From Celoporthe dispersa (taxonomy: Eukaryota; Ascomycota; Sordariomycetes; Diaporthales; Cryphonectriaceae), in NCBI GenBank assembly GCA_016584495.1, contig WAID01000010.1, forward strand, positions 124,001 to 188,000: DNA of 64,000 bases. Reading direction: 5' to 3'. Under the pieces are notes generated by a model that ran no database searches, was not told the origin of the DNA, and saw only the letters and a list, made by a program, of their open reading frames with translations. Of this stretch, positions 12,776 to 25,355 are shown piece after piece (within the stretch, counting starts at the first letter, position 1; the number at the start of each line of letters is the position of its first letter). The position numbers were made by a program, and so were the translations under genes.

Positions 12776-14409
12776 TTACAACTCCTTCTTCTTGCCCACC
12801 TTTCCAGCCTCTCTCAGACCAATCGAGCTGATCAGAGTGCTCAACACAGCCGCAGCAAAGCACGTCCAGAACCCGCTCCGATAGCCCTGCAGCAACGACT
12901 CATCATACGTCAACCCCCCCTTCGTAACCATCCTCTCGTCCCCAGCAGCATTCGTTACTGCAGCGGCGATCATGGCAGTAACAGCCAGCCCGATGCTGTT
13001 ACCCAGCTGCGCCACCGTGTTGAACACGCCGCCCGCCAGGCCCTGGCTCTTGCCGGGGAAATTTGTGGTGATGACCAGATTGCTGATGTTGAATAACAGG
13101 TCTGTGCTTATCGCGCTCAGGATCATGGCTGGGAATGCAGACACCCAGTAGATCCAGCCCAGATCCTGCAGAGCAAAAATCAGCGGCGCGGCAGCGCTCA
13201 CGATCCCGCTGATCAGGCTGAGCAGCCCGGCGTTCACCTTGTCCATGACCACAGCAGCGAGGACATTCGTGGCCAGACCAACCACGACCAGCGGTAGGAA
13301 GCGCAGGGCCGTCTGCAGCGCGCTGAGGCCCTGCGACTCCTGAAAATAAAGTGTCGCCCAGTACCCAAAGGCGTTGAACCACGACCAGGTCAGGAACACG
13401 GACAGACACACGGCCGTGAACTCACGCCGCCGCCAGATGCTGTTGGGCAGGACGGCAGGGCGGCCCAGCTTCTCCTGGCGGCCCTCCCAGAACACAAAGA
13501 AGGGGACGAGCAGCACCGCGACGGCGAGGAGGGCGGGGACGTGCGGCTGGGAGCGGAACACGCCCGCACCGTGCGTCACCTCGGCAAACACGTACGACAG
13601 GAGCGCGAGGCATGCGCTGGCGGCGCCCACGCCCACCAGTCGAGCTCCGTCGCCAGCTTGTGCCGGATGTCTCCTCCCGGCGGCGACGACTCGAGCCCCT
13701 CGCTTTTTCTCCGGGGCAGGACGACCCAGCCGAGGAGGATGGAGGCGGCGTTGACGCTCGTGCTCATCCAGTAGCCCGCGCGCCAGCTCGAGGCCTGCAC
13801 GAAGACGCCGCCGAGCACGAGGCCGAGGGCGAAGCCGATAGGGCTGCCGCCGCCAAAGACGGCAAAGGCGATGTTGCGGGTCCGGCCGGTCGGGAAGGTG
13901 TTGGTGATGGTGCTCACGGCGGGTGGCATGCAGAAGGCCATGGCGATGCCCTGAAGCACGCGGAAGAGGATGAGCTGGTCGGCGGACCGGGCCAGGGACA
14001 CGGCGAGGGTGGAGGCTGTGTACAGGAGGCACCCTGTGAGGAAGACGGGCCGGGCGCCGATGAGGTCCGTGACTGCGCCGAGGGGGAGGAGGAAGCAGGA
14101 GAGGCCCAGGGCGTAGACGGAGGCGGGCCACAGGAGGAGGCTGGAGGGGATGGGCAGCTCGCGGGCCATGGTGGGCAGGGCCACTGTGAGCATGCCCGAG
14201 TTGAACGTGTTCAGGAGCGAGACGGACGCGAGGGTTATGAGGATGCCCGCCGAGCGTAGCTTGCCAGGTGCGGTGGGCTCCGAGGGAGAGGAAGAAAAAG
14301 GAGGAGGAGGAGAGGTCAATACTGAGACCTTCTCGTCATGGGACTGCGCCTCGTCCACGACCCGCACGGTGCCGAGCTCGATCTCGACTGCGGTTGCTGA
14401 GCCGGACAT
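12776..14409 (-). CDS. DHA2-type MFS transporter, one-base frameshift
   Basis: Major facilitator membrane transporter of about 544 residues, of the long drug:H+ antiporter (DHA2) kind. A hydrophilic N-terminus of about 45 residues precedes the first helix. Family landmarks include RVLQGIAMAFCMPPAVSTI, GGVFVQASSWRAGYWMST and ELDW at the start of the second half. The reading frame breaks once: after ELDW (13636-13641) the conserved continuation VGVGAASACLALLSYVF is found only in the next frame. One additional C in the plus-strand CC at 13636-13637 would restore it. No intron fits. The gene is intron-free and both halves are well conserved, so I favour a sequence error over a real loss, but a recent pseudogene is possible. 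The substrate is unknown. Confidence 0.82.
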
Positions 14410-14806
14410 GATGAAGCGGGTAGCCTGTTACAAGAAGGCAGCGGAGAAGAGGGCGAGAATATCTGCGAAATGATGAACTGTGATTATTCTTGCTTTGATA
14501 TGAACAATAACGAGAGACAAAAACAGCAGAAGAATCTCATTCGTCCGAGTTTTGCACACGTATGAGTTACGGAACGCAATCTATCGAAGGCCAAAACACG
14601 GTGAAGAAACAGAGCTCGTTTGTAAATAAGAAGCAAGACGAAAATCAACTGACAATACAAAGGAAAGCTGGGACCTGACGGCGTGCTGTGGGCTTCTTGA
14701 AATGACAAAAGGGCGTACAGGAGATGAGTCCACTGCAACCAACTGGACAGAGTTAAAGCCTGGCAGGGGACCTCCGTCAAGTTACTGCTCTCTGATGTAA
14801 TCTCAC

Positions 14807-16582
14807 TCACCCCCCCCCCCAACCCCCCTGGTGGTTAGATCGGGTCGATTCAGAGAGCAACAACCCCGGACCACTTACACCAGCTACTGCTACTCGTCGG
14901 AGATTTGCTGGCCCTGGCCCCAAAGACGCAGTCTTCTCTGACGCCTTTTTCTCCTGGCCCGCGCCGCCCTGCTGGCTTCCTTGCTCCTCGATATGAGGCC
15001 TGACAGATGTTGAGCCGGCGTCCGACTGCAGACGATGGCTGCCCAACACCTTCGAGAGACCGCCCGACCTAGATCGTGACGAGTCGTCGACGCCAATGTT
15101 CAATGGCACCCCGTCGATAGCCGAGTGCAGTCTCTTGAGATGTGTAGGCGCCCATGTGTCATAGACATTCTTGACGAACTGGTATGCTGTCCACTTTTCC
15201 TTGCCATCTGCACCATCCGCAAAAGTGAAGCTGCGGATGGTATGGCGATAGTACTGTGTATACTGTCCATCGATAACCGGGTACCACCCGTGGATCTGAA
15301 CTGCTTGGTGGTCGTGCGAGATGGAGAAGGCGAGGATCTGACGATGGAGCTCCGTCTCGCGGTTGACAACCCGAAAGAGCTCGACGACACCTCGGACCGC
15401 CATGGCCATGCTGTGGGCATTCTGGCGCTCCGCGGTAGTGAGCGCTGTGGTGCTGCATTTTACCTCGCAGGTCAAGAACGGAAAGTACATGTAGTACGTA
15501 GCCATGAACAAGGACTGGTCGCCGTCGGCATAATTGCCAATGAGAGGGTCCATCCTCTCGAGCTGTGCCCTGGTGAATGCTTCCCGCCGGAACCCGACAG
15601 AATAATCCGGCTGCGGGCGTGTTGCGGTCATAGGCATCGAGTTGTTCCAGCCTGCGTTGACGGTCTCGACAAGCATCTCACAGTGCTTGGCGCCGTACGT
15701 GGCAAAGGTCTCGGCTGAAGGGACAATAAGTTGAGTGATGTCCCTCATAATTCGATCCTCGTTTTGGGTACGCATCTTCCGGCACGTCACCTCAAAGATG
15801 TCGTCGCGAAAGAGCGAGTTGTCCGGATGCGTCTGCTCCCTCTCCATCAGATCTTTGCAGAGCTTCTTGCTCTCGCTCGTGATGTCCAGTTCCGATTTGT
15901 CCATGAAGCAGCCCCTGGCAGCGAGAAATACCTCGTAGGATGCATCTCGATACGCGATGCTCTTATTCTCCCTAAGTTTCGGATCGGTGGGCGTAACCGT
16001 GGTCAGGGCAGAGTTGGATAGTGTGCGAGGGAGACGAGCGGATGTCTTCTTGTGAGCAAGCACACGCTCCAAGGCGGCAATCGATATCGGGACCTCCGCT
16101 GGCCAGTATTGTTCAGGTGGCAAGTGCCCGGTCGTCACCCAGAAGTAAACCGGGTCAACCTCTCCGCGGGCCCTGATGCTGCTGCTGATGGTCACAGGAG
16201 GCTCGGCAGATGAGGATGCCTCGGCGGAGCGTGTGGGTGACGTGTCTCGTTGTCTTTTGCTGGGGGAAGGCTCTGCTACTGGCTTGGGCTCGGACAGGTT
16301 GCTAGATGTCTGTTCCTTGCGCTTGAGACCTCTGCCCTCCTCGACAGGCGCCGGTGGACCCTGACGCGGTGTCTGGTTGCTCTTGGTGCGCTTGGTCGCG
16401 GCTTTCCTTCGGGGCCGCTTTCCTATTGGTTGTCAGCGAGGACGTCCTTCGGCGGTGCCTGGCATAAGAGTCAAGTAGCTACCTTTGATCCTCGGCTCTG
16501 GCTCTGGCTCTGGCTCTGGTCCTAGCCCTAGCTCCTGGTGTTTTTCCAGTGCAGCTGCCCGTGCTCGGGTGAAGACAACCAT
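14807..16582 (-). CDS. DUF7924 family protein
   Basis: Fungal protein of the DUF7924 kind; its function is unknown. Exon 1 runs 16582-16483 and exon 2 starts at 16422, with a 60-bp intron between. The N-terminus is basic and Pro/Glu-rich (VVFTRARAAALEKHQ, then an EP repeat), followed by a Lys/Arg region and a Ser-rich linker. The family domain begins near VDPVYFWV and runs through FMDKSELDITSESKKLC, PSAETFATYGAKH, PQPDYSVGFRR, YYMYFPFLTCEVKC, NAHSMAMAVRGVVELFR and KWTAYQFVKNVYDTWAP, matching the arrangement I know from many fungal genomes. The basic N-terminus may be a nuclear signal. The 3' end is uncertain: the frame given ends at 14807 just after a C-run (14811-14820), and a GTAAGT donor near 14876 with a CACCAG acceptor near 14830 would give another ending. 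Confidence 0.75.
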
Positions 16583-16686
16583 GGCGATGAGACTGGGGGG
16601 AGTGAGGAGGGTCTCAATAACACTGTAGTGGGTGTAAATCAAGAGGAGAGAAATACGTCCCAAGCAGGGTTCTTGACGGGGAACCT

Positions 16687-16944
16687 GTTGAAGATAAAAA
16701 AATTCTTGCTACATCTGTGAGTTAGAAACAGTGACAAAGAAAACGACAGCGGTGTATGCTGTGGACGGCCGTGGTGACAAAGGAGTGCGCTGCGAGGTTT
16801 CAAGGTGGTCGCTACGACAAAGGCATAAGCGGAAAGAACGCAACAAGATACTTTGATAGGATCCTTGTAGAAGATTTAAAAAGTTGCTATATCTGAAAGG
16901 CAGGAATAGGCGACAAAGAGAACGACAACAAAGAGAACGACAGC
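16687..16944 (+). repeat. Diverged direct repeat, two copies of about 65 bp
   Basis: The stretch 16687-16752 (AAGATAAAAAAATTCTTGCT through GACAAAGAAAACGACAGC) recurs in altered form at 16866-16931 (AAGATTTAAAAAGTTGCTAT through GACAAAGAGAACGACAAC), spaced about 180 bp. A third partial copy of the end motif, AAAGAGAACGACAGC, follows at 16930-16944. The differences are mostly substitutions. I read it as an old local duplication, not a mobile element. Confidence 0.5.
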
Positions 16945-18142
16945 AAGGAAAAGATCTAAATAGCAAATAGTGATGACGAAGGCATCAATAGTAGAAATAT
17001 CCTGATGATATCTTGAGTATTCCGATCTCGATTGTAGATTTTGCTGTTGAGATTAAAGAGTCAGCAGCAGCATGTGTTTTTTTTTTTTTTTTGGTGTGGT
17101 TGGGTTGGGGGGGGGGGGGTTGCATTGGGAGTCTTGGTCCAACATGTCTCTGTTTTCTCTGTCATGGTGTTTTCTTCAGAGCAACTCATTTTAGACTTAA
17201 GTCTTGAAAATGTGATGACCATCTGCAGCAAAAATGAATTGGTCAAAGTTGCTGTAGATAATGTTGATGAGGAGAAAGTCCTCTAGCCAAGCTAGCACTG
17301 TAGAGAAGGGCGAGCAGAGATTGCTTGACTGATAAGCTTACTTGATAATTGCTTTTCAGGGCAGTAATGGAAGAGAGAAACAGGTGAAGGCTGATGCTAC
17401 ACACTTCCTGGTACGGTCATGAAACGTCTTCACCTATGCTTTAAGAACGTATGCTCACCTTGAGGCAACACGATATTTATTGGGATGATAGACTGTTGTT
17501 GATTATTGTCTGCTTATTACGCGCTACTGCATTCATCGTTCGTCGAGGACAACATCGAGGCCTCGTAGACATTCAGCAGCTATTTACGCTTGGCTGCAGT
17601 GCATGACTACAGGAGATCGTATGAGACGAGGCTCTTTCATCTTATCCTTAATCAGCTGCGTTTGCCCGCTCATGAATATCTATCAGAATCTGTTTCATCG
17701 AAGAGCGATGACTTTCAAAGGTATATGTTGGCAGATGCTGTACGTCTCCGCCTTGATTGGCTCCAAGTAACCTGAGCAGATATCTAATATAATGAACGAA
17801 TTGCAAATTGTCCATCTACACTGCATTTCCTGAAGCACAGACTTTTTCTTGTTTTTAGTTGCCGCTTTGCAGAGTAGTATTTTTTCGTCTGTGATGATAT
17901 TATATGCTCCGCTACCACGATACAACCGAAATGGGTGGCAGGTGTTGCTAGATATGCTCAACCCTAAGAAGGTGAAGAGGCTGCAGTTGTTGTGCTGGTT
18001 ATTGAATATCTTGCTATTGTTCAGGCCATTAGGCCGCCCAGAGTCCAGTCACCAGACCACCCATACTCTTCTGTCGGCCTCTCGTCTCCCTTGTCGATCC
18101 CAAGGCCGTGCCCTGTCTCCATGCTGCAGAGGATAAAAAGCC

Positions 18143-18149
18143 GGCTAAA
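18143..18149 (+). promoter_or_regulatory. Putative XlnR/Xyr1 site (GGCTAAA)
   Basis: GGCTAAA lies about 410 bp upstream of the GH3 start codon and matches the binding motif of the fungal xylanolytic activator XlnR/Xyr1. This agrees with a beta-xylosidase downstream. A seven-base match can occur by chance. Confidence 0.35.
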
Positions 18150-18555
18150 GTCCATCTACCACTTCTCAGCGCTACTGCCGGCACTCGGCTGAACCCATGG
18201 AATCGGTGAGGATTCAACCGGACTCGACTCCATCAACACTGCTACAGCTTTACACTGTTGGGATCAAAACTGGTTCAGATTCCCTGGCTGGCCTCCACAG
18301 CTCCTCCACATTCCCCGCGGGGAAGATCATGACGCGGACATAAAAGAGGCTTTGGAAAGCAGGTCGGCAAATCATTAATACATACCATCACCAAGACGGG
18401 GGGGAGGGGGGGGCCAAAGGGGTTCAAAATGCAGCCTGCCCGTGCATCACGTTATAATATAACTATAAAATAAAAAAAATGTGCACCTCTTTTGGAGGGA
18501 CAGCTTCTTCTCCGCCATCGCGCCGAGTCCCAGTCCGACGCCTCCTCTTGCGACC

Positions 18556-21062
18556 ATGGCCAAGTCCTCAGCCCTTCTTCCTCTGGCCAGCCTGGCCCTC
18601 TTGAGCAGAACAGCTCTGGCCAATTTCAGCTTCCCAGACTGCACCTCAGGACCGCTCGCCAACAATTCCGTGTGCGACACGTCGCTAGGTGAGAGGGAGC
18701 CCCTTGTTCCTCCTGCCTAGGCCGGGGTGCAAAGAAAGAATGAAAATAAAAAGAGAGAGAGAGAGAGAAGAAAGAAAAAAACCCCCAGCGTCCAGACTAA
18801 CACCAAAACACAGACCCTACCACACGCGCAAAGGCCCTGCTGTCGCTCCTCACCACCGCGGAGAAGATCAATGCCACCATCGCCGCATCTCCTGGCGTCC
18901 CGAGGCTCGGCCTGTCCGCCTATGACTGGTGGAACGAGGGCCTCCATGGGGTAGCCGACTCGCCTGGCGTGACCTTCAACCCGGACAACGCATCCGACTT
19001 TGGCTCGGCCACATCTTTTCCCCAGCCCATCACCATGGGCGCGGCCTTTGACGACGACCTCATCTACGCCGTAGCCACCGTCGTGTCCACCGAAGCCCGC
19101 GCCTTCAGCAACAACGGGAGGGCAGGCCTGGACTACTGGACGCCCAACATCAACCCCTTCCGCGACCCCCGCTGGGGACGAGGCCAGGAGACGCCTGGAG
19201 AGGACCCCTTCCACCTCTCCTCGTACGTCAAGAGCCTGATCGCCGGGCTGCAGGGCACAGACGACACCGAGGGGAGCGTCAGCGGAAAGTACAAGAAGGT
19301 GGTGTCGACCTGCAAGCACTTTGCAGGCTACGATGTCGAGTCCTGGGACGGCAACTACAGGTACCAGTTCGACGCATCCATCTCCACGCAGGACATGGTC
19401 GAGTATTACCTGCCGTCCTTCCAGGCCTGTGCGCGCGATGCCAAGGTAGGGGCGTTTATGTGTTCGTATAATGCTGTCAACGGCGTGCCCACCTGTGCGG
19501 ACGACTGGCTCTTAAACGACGTCCTGCGAGACCACTGGAACTGGTCCGCCACTACCGAGGGCTGGGTGACCAGCGACTGTGATGCAGTGCAGAACGTCTT
19601 CCTCCCGCACCGCTGGGCCGAGTCCAGGCCCGCCGCAGCAGCAGCAGCTCTCAAGGCCGGCACGGATCTCAACTGCGGAACATACTACTCGCACCACCTG
19701 GGCGAGGCTTACCAGCAGGGCCTCATAAACGACACCGATCTCGACACCGCGCTCACGAGGCTCTACTCCAGCCTCGTGAGACTAGGCTTCTTTGATCCTG
19801 CCGAGGAGCAGCCGTACCGGTCGCTGGGCTGGGAGGACGTCAATACCCCCGAGGCCCAGTCCCTGGCCTACCTCGCCTCGGTCGAGGGCACAGTATTGCT
19901 GAAGAACACCAACAACACCCTGCCTCTCACGTCTGACAAGCTACAGGGCAGGAAGGTCGCCATGCTGGGCGACTGGGCCGCCGCCACGACCCAGATGCAG
20001 GGCTCATACTACGGGGTCGCGCCCTATCTGCACTCGCCGCTCTACGCAGCCCAGCAGCTCTTCGGCAGCGACAACGTGCTCTACTCCGCAGGCCCCAGCT
20101 ACAGCAACCCGACCACCGACGACTGGGACACGATCTGGGCCGCCGCAGACGCCGCAGACGTCCTCCTGTACTTCAGCGGCATCGATGATTCCGTCGAGTC
20201 CGAGGGCACGGACCGCGTCAGCATCGCCTGGACCGGCGCCCAGCTCGACGTAATCGGCGAGCTGGCACTGTCGGGCAAGCCGCTCGTTGTCGTGCAGATG
20301 GGCGGCGGGCAGGTCGACAGCAGCCCGCTCCTGGCCAACCCGGGCATCGGCGCCCTGCTGTGGGGTGGTTATCCGGGCCAGGACGGCGGGCCTGCGATTC
20401 TAGACATCATTACCGGCCAGCAGGCACCTGCGGGAAGGCTGCCGCTTACGCAGTACCCTGCGGATTACATCGCAAATGTCTCCATGACGGACATGTCCCT
20501 GCGGCCGGACGAGGCGAGCAGCTTTCCCGGGAGGACCTACAAGTGGTATGACGGCGAGGCTGTCTTCCCGTTTGGCTATGGCTTGCACTACACCTCCTTC
20601 GCCGCCGACATGAGCCTGCCTGCATCCGCGACGAGCTTTGATATCGCGAGTCTGACGAGCAACTGCACTGGTGTGGACTACATGGACCTCTGTCCTTTTA
20701 CTTCGGTTCCTGTGACGGTTCACAACACAGGCGATACCTTGTCTGACTATGTGGCCCTGCTCTTCCTCAAGGGCGAGTTCGGCCCCGCGCCGTATCCGCT
20801 GAAGACCCTTGTGGCGTACCAGCGGGCGCACAACATCTCGGCTGGCTCGACTGGCACGGTCACTCTTGATCTGACCCTAGGAAGTCTGTCCAGGGTCGAC
20901 GAGGACGGGAATAGGGTTCTATATCCTGGCAGCTACAGTCTCATGCTCGACATCGAGCCGGGGCTGGCGGTGGTGAACTTTACGCTGACGGGCCAGGAGG
21001 TGATGCTTGATGAGTGGCCTGCCGCGCCCGGGGACGAAAGGGGTCGGGTTCGACCGAGGTAG
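18556..21062 (+). CDS. GH3 beta-xylosidase, secreted
   Basis: Exo-1,4-beta-xylosidase of glycoside hydrolase family 3, releasing xylose from xylo-oligosaccharides outside the cell. 793 residues in two exons, 18556-18688 and 18814-21062; the 125-bp intron has a GACTAAC branch point and restores CDTSL-DPTTRAKALLSLL. A signal peptide is visible (MAKSSALLPLASLALLSRTA, cut near LANF). Family landmarks in order: YDWWNEGLHGVA, FPQPITMGAAFD, YWTPNINPFRDPRWGRGQE, STCKHFAGYDVE, the nucleophile Asp in VTSDCDAV, then the second domain and a fibronectin-III-like end starting near VFPFGYGLHYTSF. Length and motifs fit the fungal xlnD/bxlB group better than beta-glucosidases. A GGCTAAA site lies upstream. 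The NLR gene faces it tail to tail, 303 bp away. Confidence 0.92.
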
Positions 21063-21365
21063 GTGAAGGATATTTTGTAGGTGGGTTTGGGACGGTGAAT
21101 AATGCCGGTGGGCAGTCATATCTATCCAGCTGAGAGTGGACGACGTCTCGACAGGCGAGTAGCCCGGCCCTCCAGGCATTTACGAGACATCTAGTTCGTC
21201 ACATTGACTAGAAAGAAAATAAACAACATAAATCACATCCAATACTGTCGTATAAATCCATTCTTTGATGATGAAATAAGAACCACACGAGTTCTGACCT
21301 TGTGAAAATTCGCCAAAACCACCGAGCTCGTCCATGAATTAATGGCCGTTTTCGAAGCCCAAGAA

Positions 21366-24300
21366 TTATTGGGAAACATCTTCAGTCCGGCTAGGTTGTC
21401 CTCGTAACGCTAATGCCCTGCACGCTCTGCCAGTCTCGGATCTGTAATGGTTTTCAAGAGTATCCGACCGAGCGAACTTACCACCGCAACCTTCACATAT
21501 GTGCTGTCTCGGCGCGTGATTCTTTTCATGTCGTCTGAGGTCACTCTGTCGTGTGAAAGACGCTTCGCATGTTTCACAGACGAAATTACGCTCATCGCTG
21601 TGGATGCGGGCATGGCTATCCCTATTGTATTTCTTCTTGAAGACCCTTTCGCAGTAGGGACAGCGCCACTCGGTGATTTTTGGGTTTTTTCGCCGCTGGG
21701 GCTCGGCCAGGATGTGCGCCCCCATCCTCACTAGCCGGGCTGGGGGAGCGTTTCTCCGGAGGTCTGTCAGGTGCCTGATCCTCGAGGATGTCGTTCATAT
21801 CCGGGAATGCGCGTGCATCGTCTTCCGAAGGCTTGTGGGTCTGCCTAATATGATCCTCGAGCTTGGCGCAAGTTTCGAAGCCGATAATGTAAGAATGACA
21901 TCCAAGCACTGCGCATCGAAATGGTCTCTCGTGTTTGTCATGGTGCCGATTACGCTCGAGCGCTGTGGCGAACCCCTCATAGAAATAGCGGCAGCTCAGT
22001 CGCGAGCACTTGAACAGATTCGTCCCGTATATGTTGACTAGACGCTCTGTCTGATTACGTGCTGCAAGGTCCGAGTGCACGTCCTCGATGCCAGCCCGTA
22101 CCCGATGTACAATGGTAGAGAGGTCCAGCGGAAATTCGCGCTCCTTCATCGGACCGGAGAAACTTAATTCTTTTCTGAGCAGCACTACTACCTTCTGGAG
22201 ACTGCTGAAGAAGTCATATTTCTCGAAGGCTTGAAGTCTCTGTTCGTTGCGCTGAGACACCGCAACGACCTGTTTTGAGGACGTCGTGGGTAGGAGGTGT
22301 GTATTCAGAAACACTTCCAGTGACTCAGCCAAATCATTGATTCCAGTATCACTTTCCTCACGGTCACTGATCCAGGCTTCCATATGGCGAAGCCAGTACA
22401 CCATTGCGTACTCCATGAAACCGTAGTAGCCGGTCAGTATGACAGACTCATTCACGTCAAAGTCTTGTCTGAAACCTGGCATATTCAAATATTCGACGGA
22501 GAGCATGGTAAAGCCCAGATGCGTTGCGGTCACGTCTACCTTGATATGATGCCCAGATGTCACGAATCTGTGATTTTAAGTCAGACCGGGCCGAGAATGG
22601 GCAAACGGATTGATGCAACTTGTCATTTTACCTTCTCACAGTGTTGTGGACAAATTCAACCGTATCGTCGTCTCGAATTTGGATTAACGATCCACATAGG
22701 TCTTTGGAAGTGGGACGAAAACGCCGACGGTTCCAGTCCACCAACTGGTTTTCCACATCTATGGCTTTGGCACTTTGTATCTCGCGCCACTTCATGGTCC
22801 GTCTTGCGCATACTAGCCATTGGAGCACATAATGTGTCGCCGCCTTTCGGGAGTCTGAAGCCTGATCGAACACCCTCGAGAATATCCGAGAATATCTAAA
22901 CCCTGAGATCAGCTCAGCCATTCAGCCAAACAGTACCGTCCGTCGACTTACGCTTCATGAAGCTCTTTGGGCAAATTTTCGTCTTCAAGTTCTGTCTCAA
23001 TCTCTTCGACAGTTGCCTGCTGTAACAGATTGGATACTACCAATTTGGCCAACAGGAACATTCCTACAGGGCAGGTAAGTCGAAAACCCCGCGCACAGGG
23101 GCAGGCTACAAGATGAACGCACCTCCTGCAGACCTTTGTATTTTTGAAGCAATGGTCGCTGTCATCTCCCCATCCAAGTCAAACGTCGACTGGATCCGGC
23201 TCGCCTCTCGAATGCAAAATTGCTCTATGTCCCTTCTATTATCAGTCTGCTTTATCTCAAGCGTGGCAAGCCCCGAGAAGTCCTTCCGGGCGATACCGTC
23301 ATCCTGGCTCACAAAGAGGCATCGAATACGATGCTGCTCTTGGGGATCAAGATCCTCCACAAGTCTGCAGAACCATTGCACGATTGCTTTTCTGTCGTTC
23401 CGGGGGCACTCGTCGATGCCATCAATCACGATGTGAGCGCATGAACAATCGAGAATGGCAGTCCTGAGAAGTTCTTCAATGTCCTTCAACTTGTCAAGAA
23501 CTGGTTCCATGCTTTCGGAAAATTTCTGGTAAAAGACTGGTAGTAGGAGATCATGGGTACGCCTCAGCAACTCGCTCAAGAAATGTCGAGCGATACTTGA
23601 AAATGTCGTCCGTTCGTTGTTGTCTTGCTTGCAGTAGAAGAAAAGGGTTGTAGATCGAGGATGCGACTTTCTGATTTCCTCAATCACAAAAGAAGCCAGA
23701 ATAGTTTTGCCTGAGCTGAATGGTGAGTAAGGATCACTGAGGCTATTCGATATGTTCCAAGAGACCCGGCACTCACCTGCTCCTGGTATGCCATTCATCC
23801 ACATGAGTGGAGGCATCATCAAAGATGTTGGGTCAATCCAGTTCTTGAAGATTTCCTTCTCCAGTAGCCACTTGTTGCTCTCAGGGTATTCGTTAACCAG
23901 TGCCCGGTAATGGTGATGGTCATTCTCAATGCTGCTCCGTGCACCATTCGTTGGCGACCTCAGCCAGGTGTAAAGATCGCGCAACTTTTGCCCCTCCTGT
24001 TCAGCAATGATAGCTCTCAACTGCCGGGATTCATTTCGGATGTGGGACAAGGTTGTCTGATTTTGAAGGCGCAGGCTATGACGTTCAATATCATCCACGA
24101 TTGGGTCGAAGCGAGTCTTATACGTTTTCCAGGTGCTTTGAATGAGCTGCTTCAGCACTGAAGAGGACCTTGTTAATACCTAAACATGTCTAGAAAAGTC
24201 CGGGCCATCTATACGTACGAGGCTGCTTGAAATATCGCATGGCCTGTTGATGAAATCGTAGAACATCTTTGTAGACCAATACCAAGCATCTGACCATGTC

Positions 24301-24855
24301 TGCGTCGTCAAAAAGTCCTTCGAGTTGCATATATTGCGAAAAACTATTGCCAATTTTTTCGTAGATGCCAACAAGATCGTCAAGCACATTTGTCCATGTG
24401 CTTGCGATCTGGTCATAAGTAGATTATGGTTAGTTTGAAGTTCACAATGAGCATGAAAGCCCTGGAAGGCTTAAAGGCGCATCTCATGAGTTGTCTCACC
24501 TGAAGAAGGAACTTCATGGGTCCCTAATCTCGAATTAACATCACAGTCAGTCCCTCATATGCCGCCAATTCGACTATTGATTACCCACCCAAATGAACGC
24601 GACGAAAGGAGAGGCATCGCCAAAGACTTCAATGACTCTACCAAACTGATCAACAGCCTCAAGAAACGACTTCAATCGAGTTAGATTCTTTCCCCGTCTC
24701 TGCTGCATGTACTTGGTCTGGATACGCTCGATTTCTGCGTGCACATTTTCGCGTGTCGCAGTTCCAAACTTCTTCTGCCCGTCGGCGCCTTTAAGCTCAG
24801 TCTTGAATTCTTCGAGCGCGGTTTCAAAAGGTTCTGTCCGACCTGGGATTGACAT
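21366..24855 (-). CDS. NLR-type protein: DUF7708 - NACHT - C2H2 zinc fingers (one frameshift)
   Basis: STAND-class NTPase of about 1,008 residues, the architecture of fungal intracellular NOD-like receptors. Eight exons: 24855-24589, 24500-24523, 24408-24219, 24157-23777, 23710-23123, 23063-22952, 22895-22632, 22567-21366. All phases close with standard GT-AG introns. Residues 1-230 are helical and DUF7708-like (FVAFIWGPMKFLLQ spans intron 1). The P-loop GIPGAGKT (about residue 285) is rebuilt across an intron, and HIVIDGIDECP (about 380) is the Walker B. GMFLLAKLVVSNLL and FVHNTVRRFVTSGHH mark the rest of the NACHT-associated region. The C-terminus has two zinc-finger-like units followed by three C2H2/C2HC fingers. 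The three last fingers are in the next frame; one surplus A in the A-runs at 21677-21690 (minus-strand reading) explains this. It shares a 500-bp promoter region with the SNF2 gene. Confidence 0.82.
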
Positions 24856-25355
24856 ATTGGCTGATCTTCATATAAGGCATGGAAAAGTGAAGATGAGATA
24901 TTACTGTATGAGCAGCATTCAAAACGAGTGCTGTTCATCTTAAAGGTGACTTTCTTGGAGGTGGCTGTGCTTTGGGCACAGTCAGCACTTGCTGCCGCCC
25001 GACCAAGCTGTTCTAGATTGATGATTGATTCGTTGACCTGCATCTGCAGTGAATACAGTAGCCTGTTTTGATTCAGAATGTTACTTTAAACAAGGATGTG
25101 TGAGACGTGATAAGCTCGCTGGGAAATATTTACTAACGAAAATGAGGCAGTGCCTTCTCGTGCAGTCGTTCAGAAGCTCCCCACCTGTCTCCACTAATGT
25201 GGACATTGGACAACGAAGAACAATGACAAAGTGGAAGTGGGCATCGACTCGCTCATACAAGAAAGTCCTTGGAAACCCCTCGAAACTGTCCTGGTGGCCT
25301 TGGAGCTTGCGATCAATTCCACTAGCTGCGACTATCCTTGGTTAGGGACATAACG
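24856..25355. promoter_or_regulatory. Shared divergent promoter of NLR and SNF2 gene
   Basis: Only 500 bp separate the two opposite start codons (24855 minus, 25356 plus), so both promoters must lie here or overlap the genes. I saw no recognisable operator. Short open frames on both strands are unconvincing. Confidence 0.45.

Larger units (their letters stand above)
16583..18555. other. Intergenic region with a diverged direct repeat and homopolymers
   Basis: About 2 kb with no supported gene. It holds the repeat pair described separately, a T16 run (17077-17092) shortly before a G13 run (17107-17119), and the promoter of the GH3 gene. Back-to-back CreA-like sites (CCCCGC followed by GGGGAA) lie near 18314-18325. 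Confidence 0.5.

Noticed and set aside
21684..21690. A AAA AAC heptamer in the NLR as a programmed -1 slippery site
   Set aside because: The frame change needed is +1, not -1, and the run is explained more simply by one surplus A.
21700..21745. Intron (GTGAGG...CCCCAG) before the NLR zinc fingers
   Set aside because: Only about 36 bases and the phases do not match.
24681..25043. 120-codon minus-strand frame overlapping the NLR start
   Set aside because: It changes to a non-coding phase over NLR exon 1; the NLR start at 24855 gives the expected domain N-terminus.
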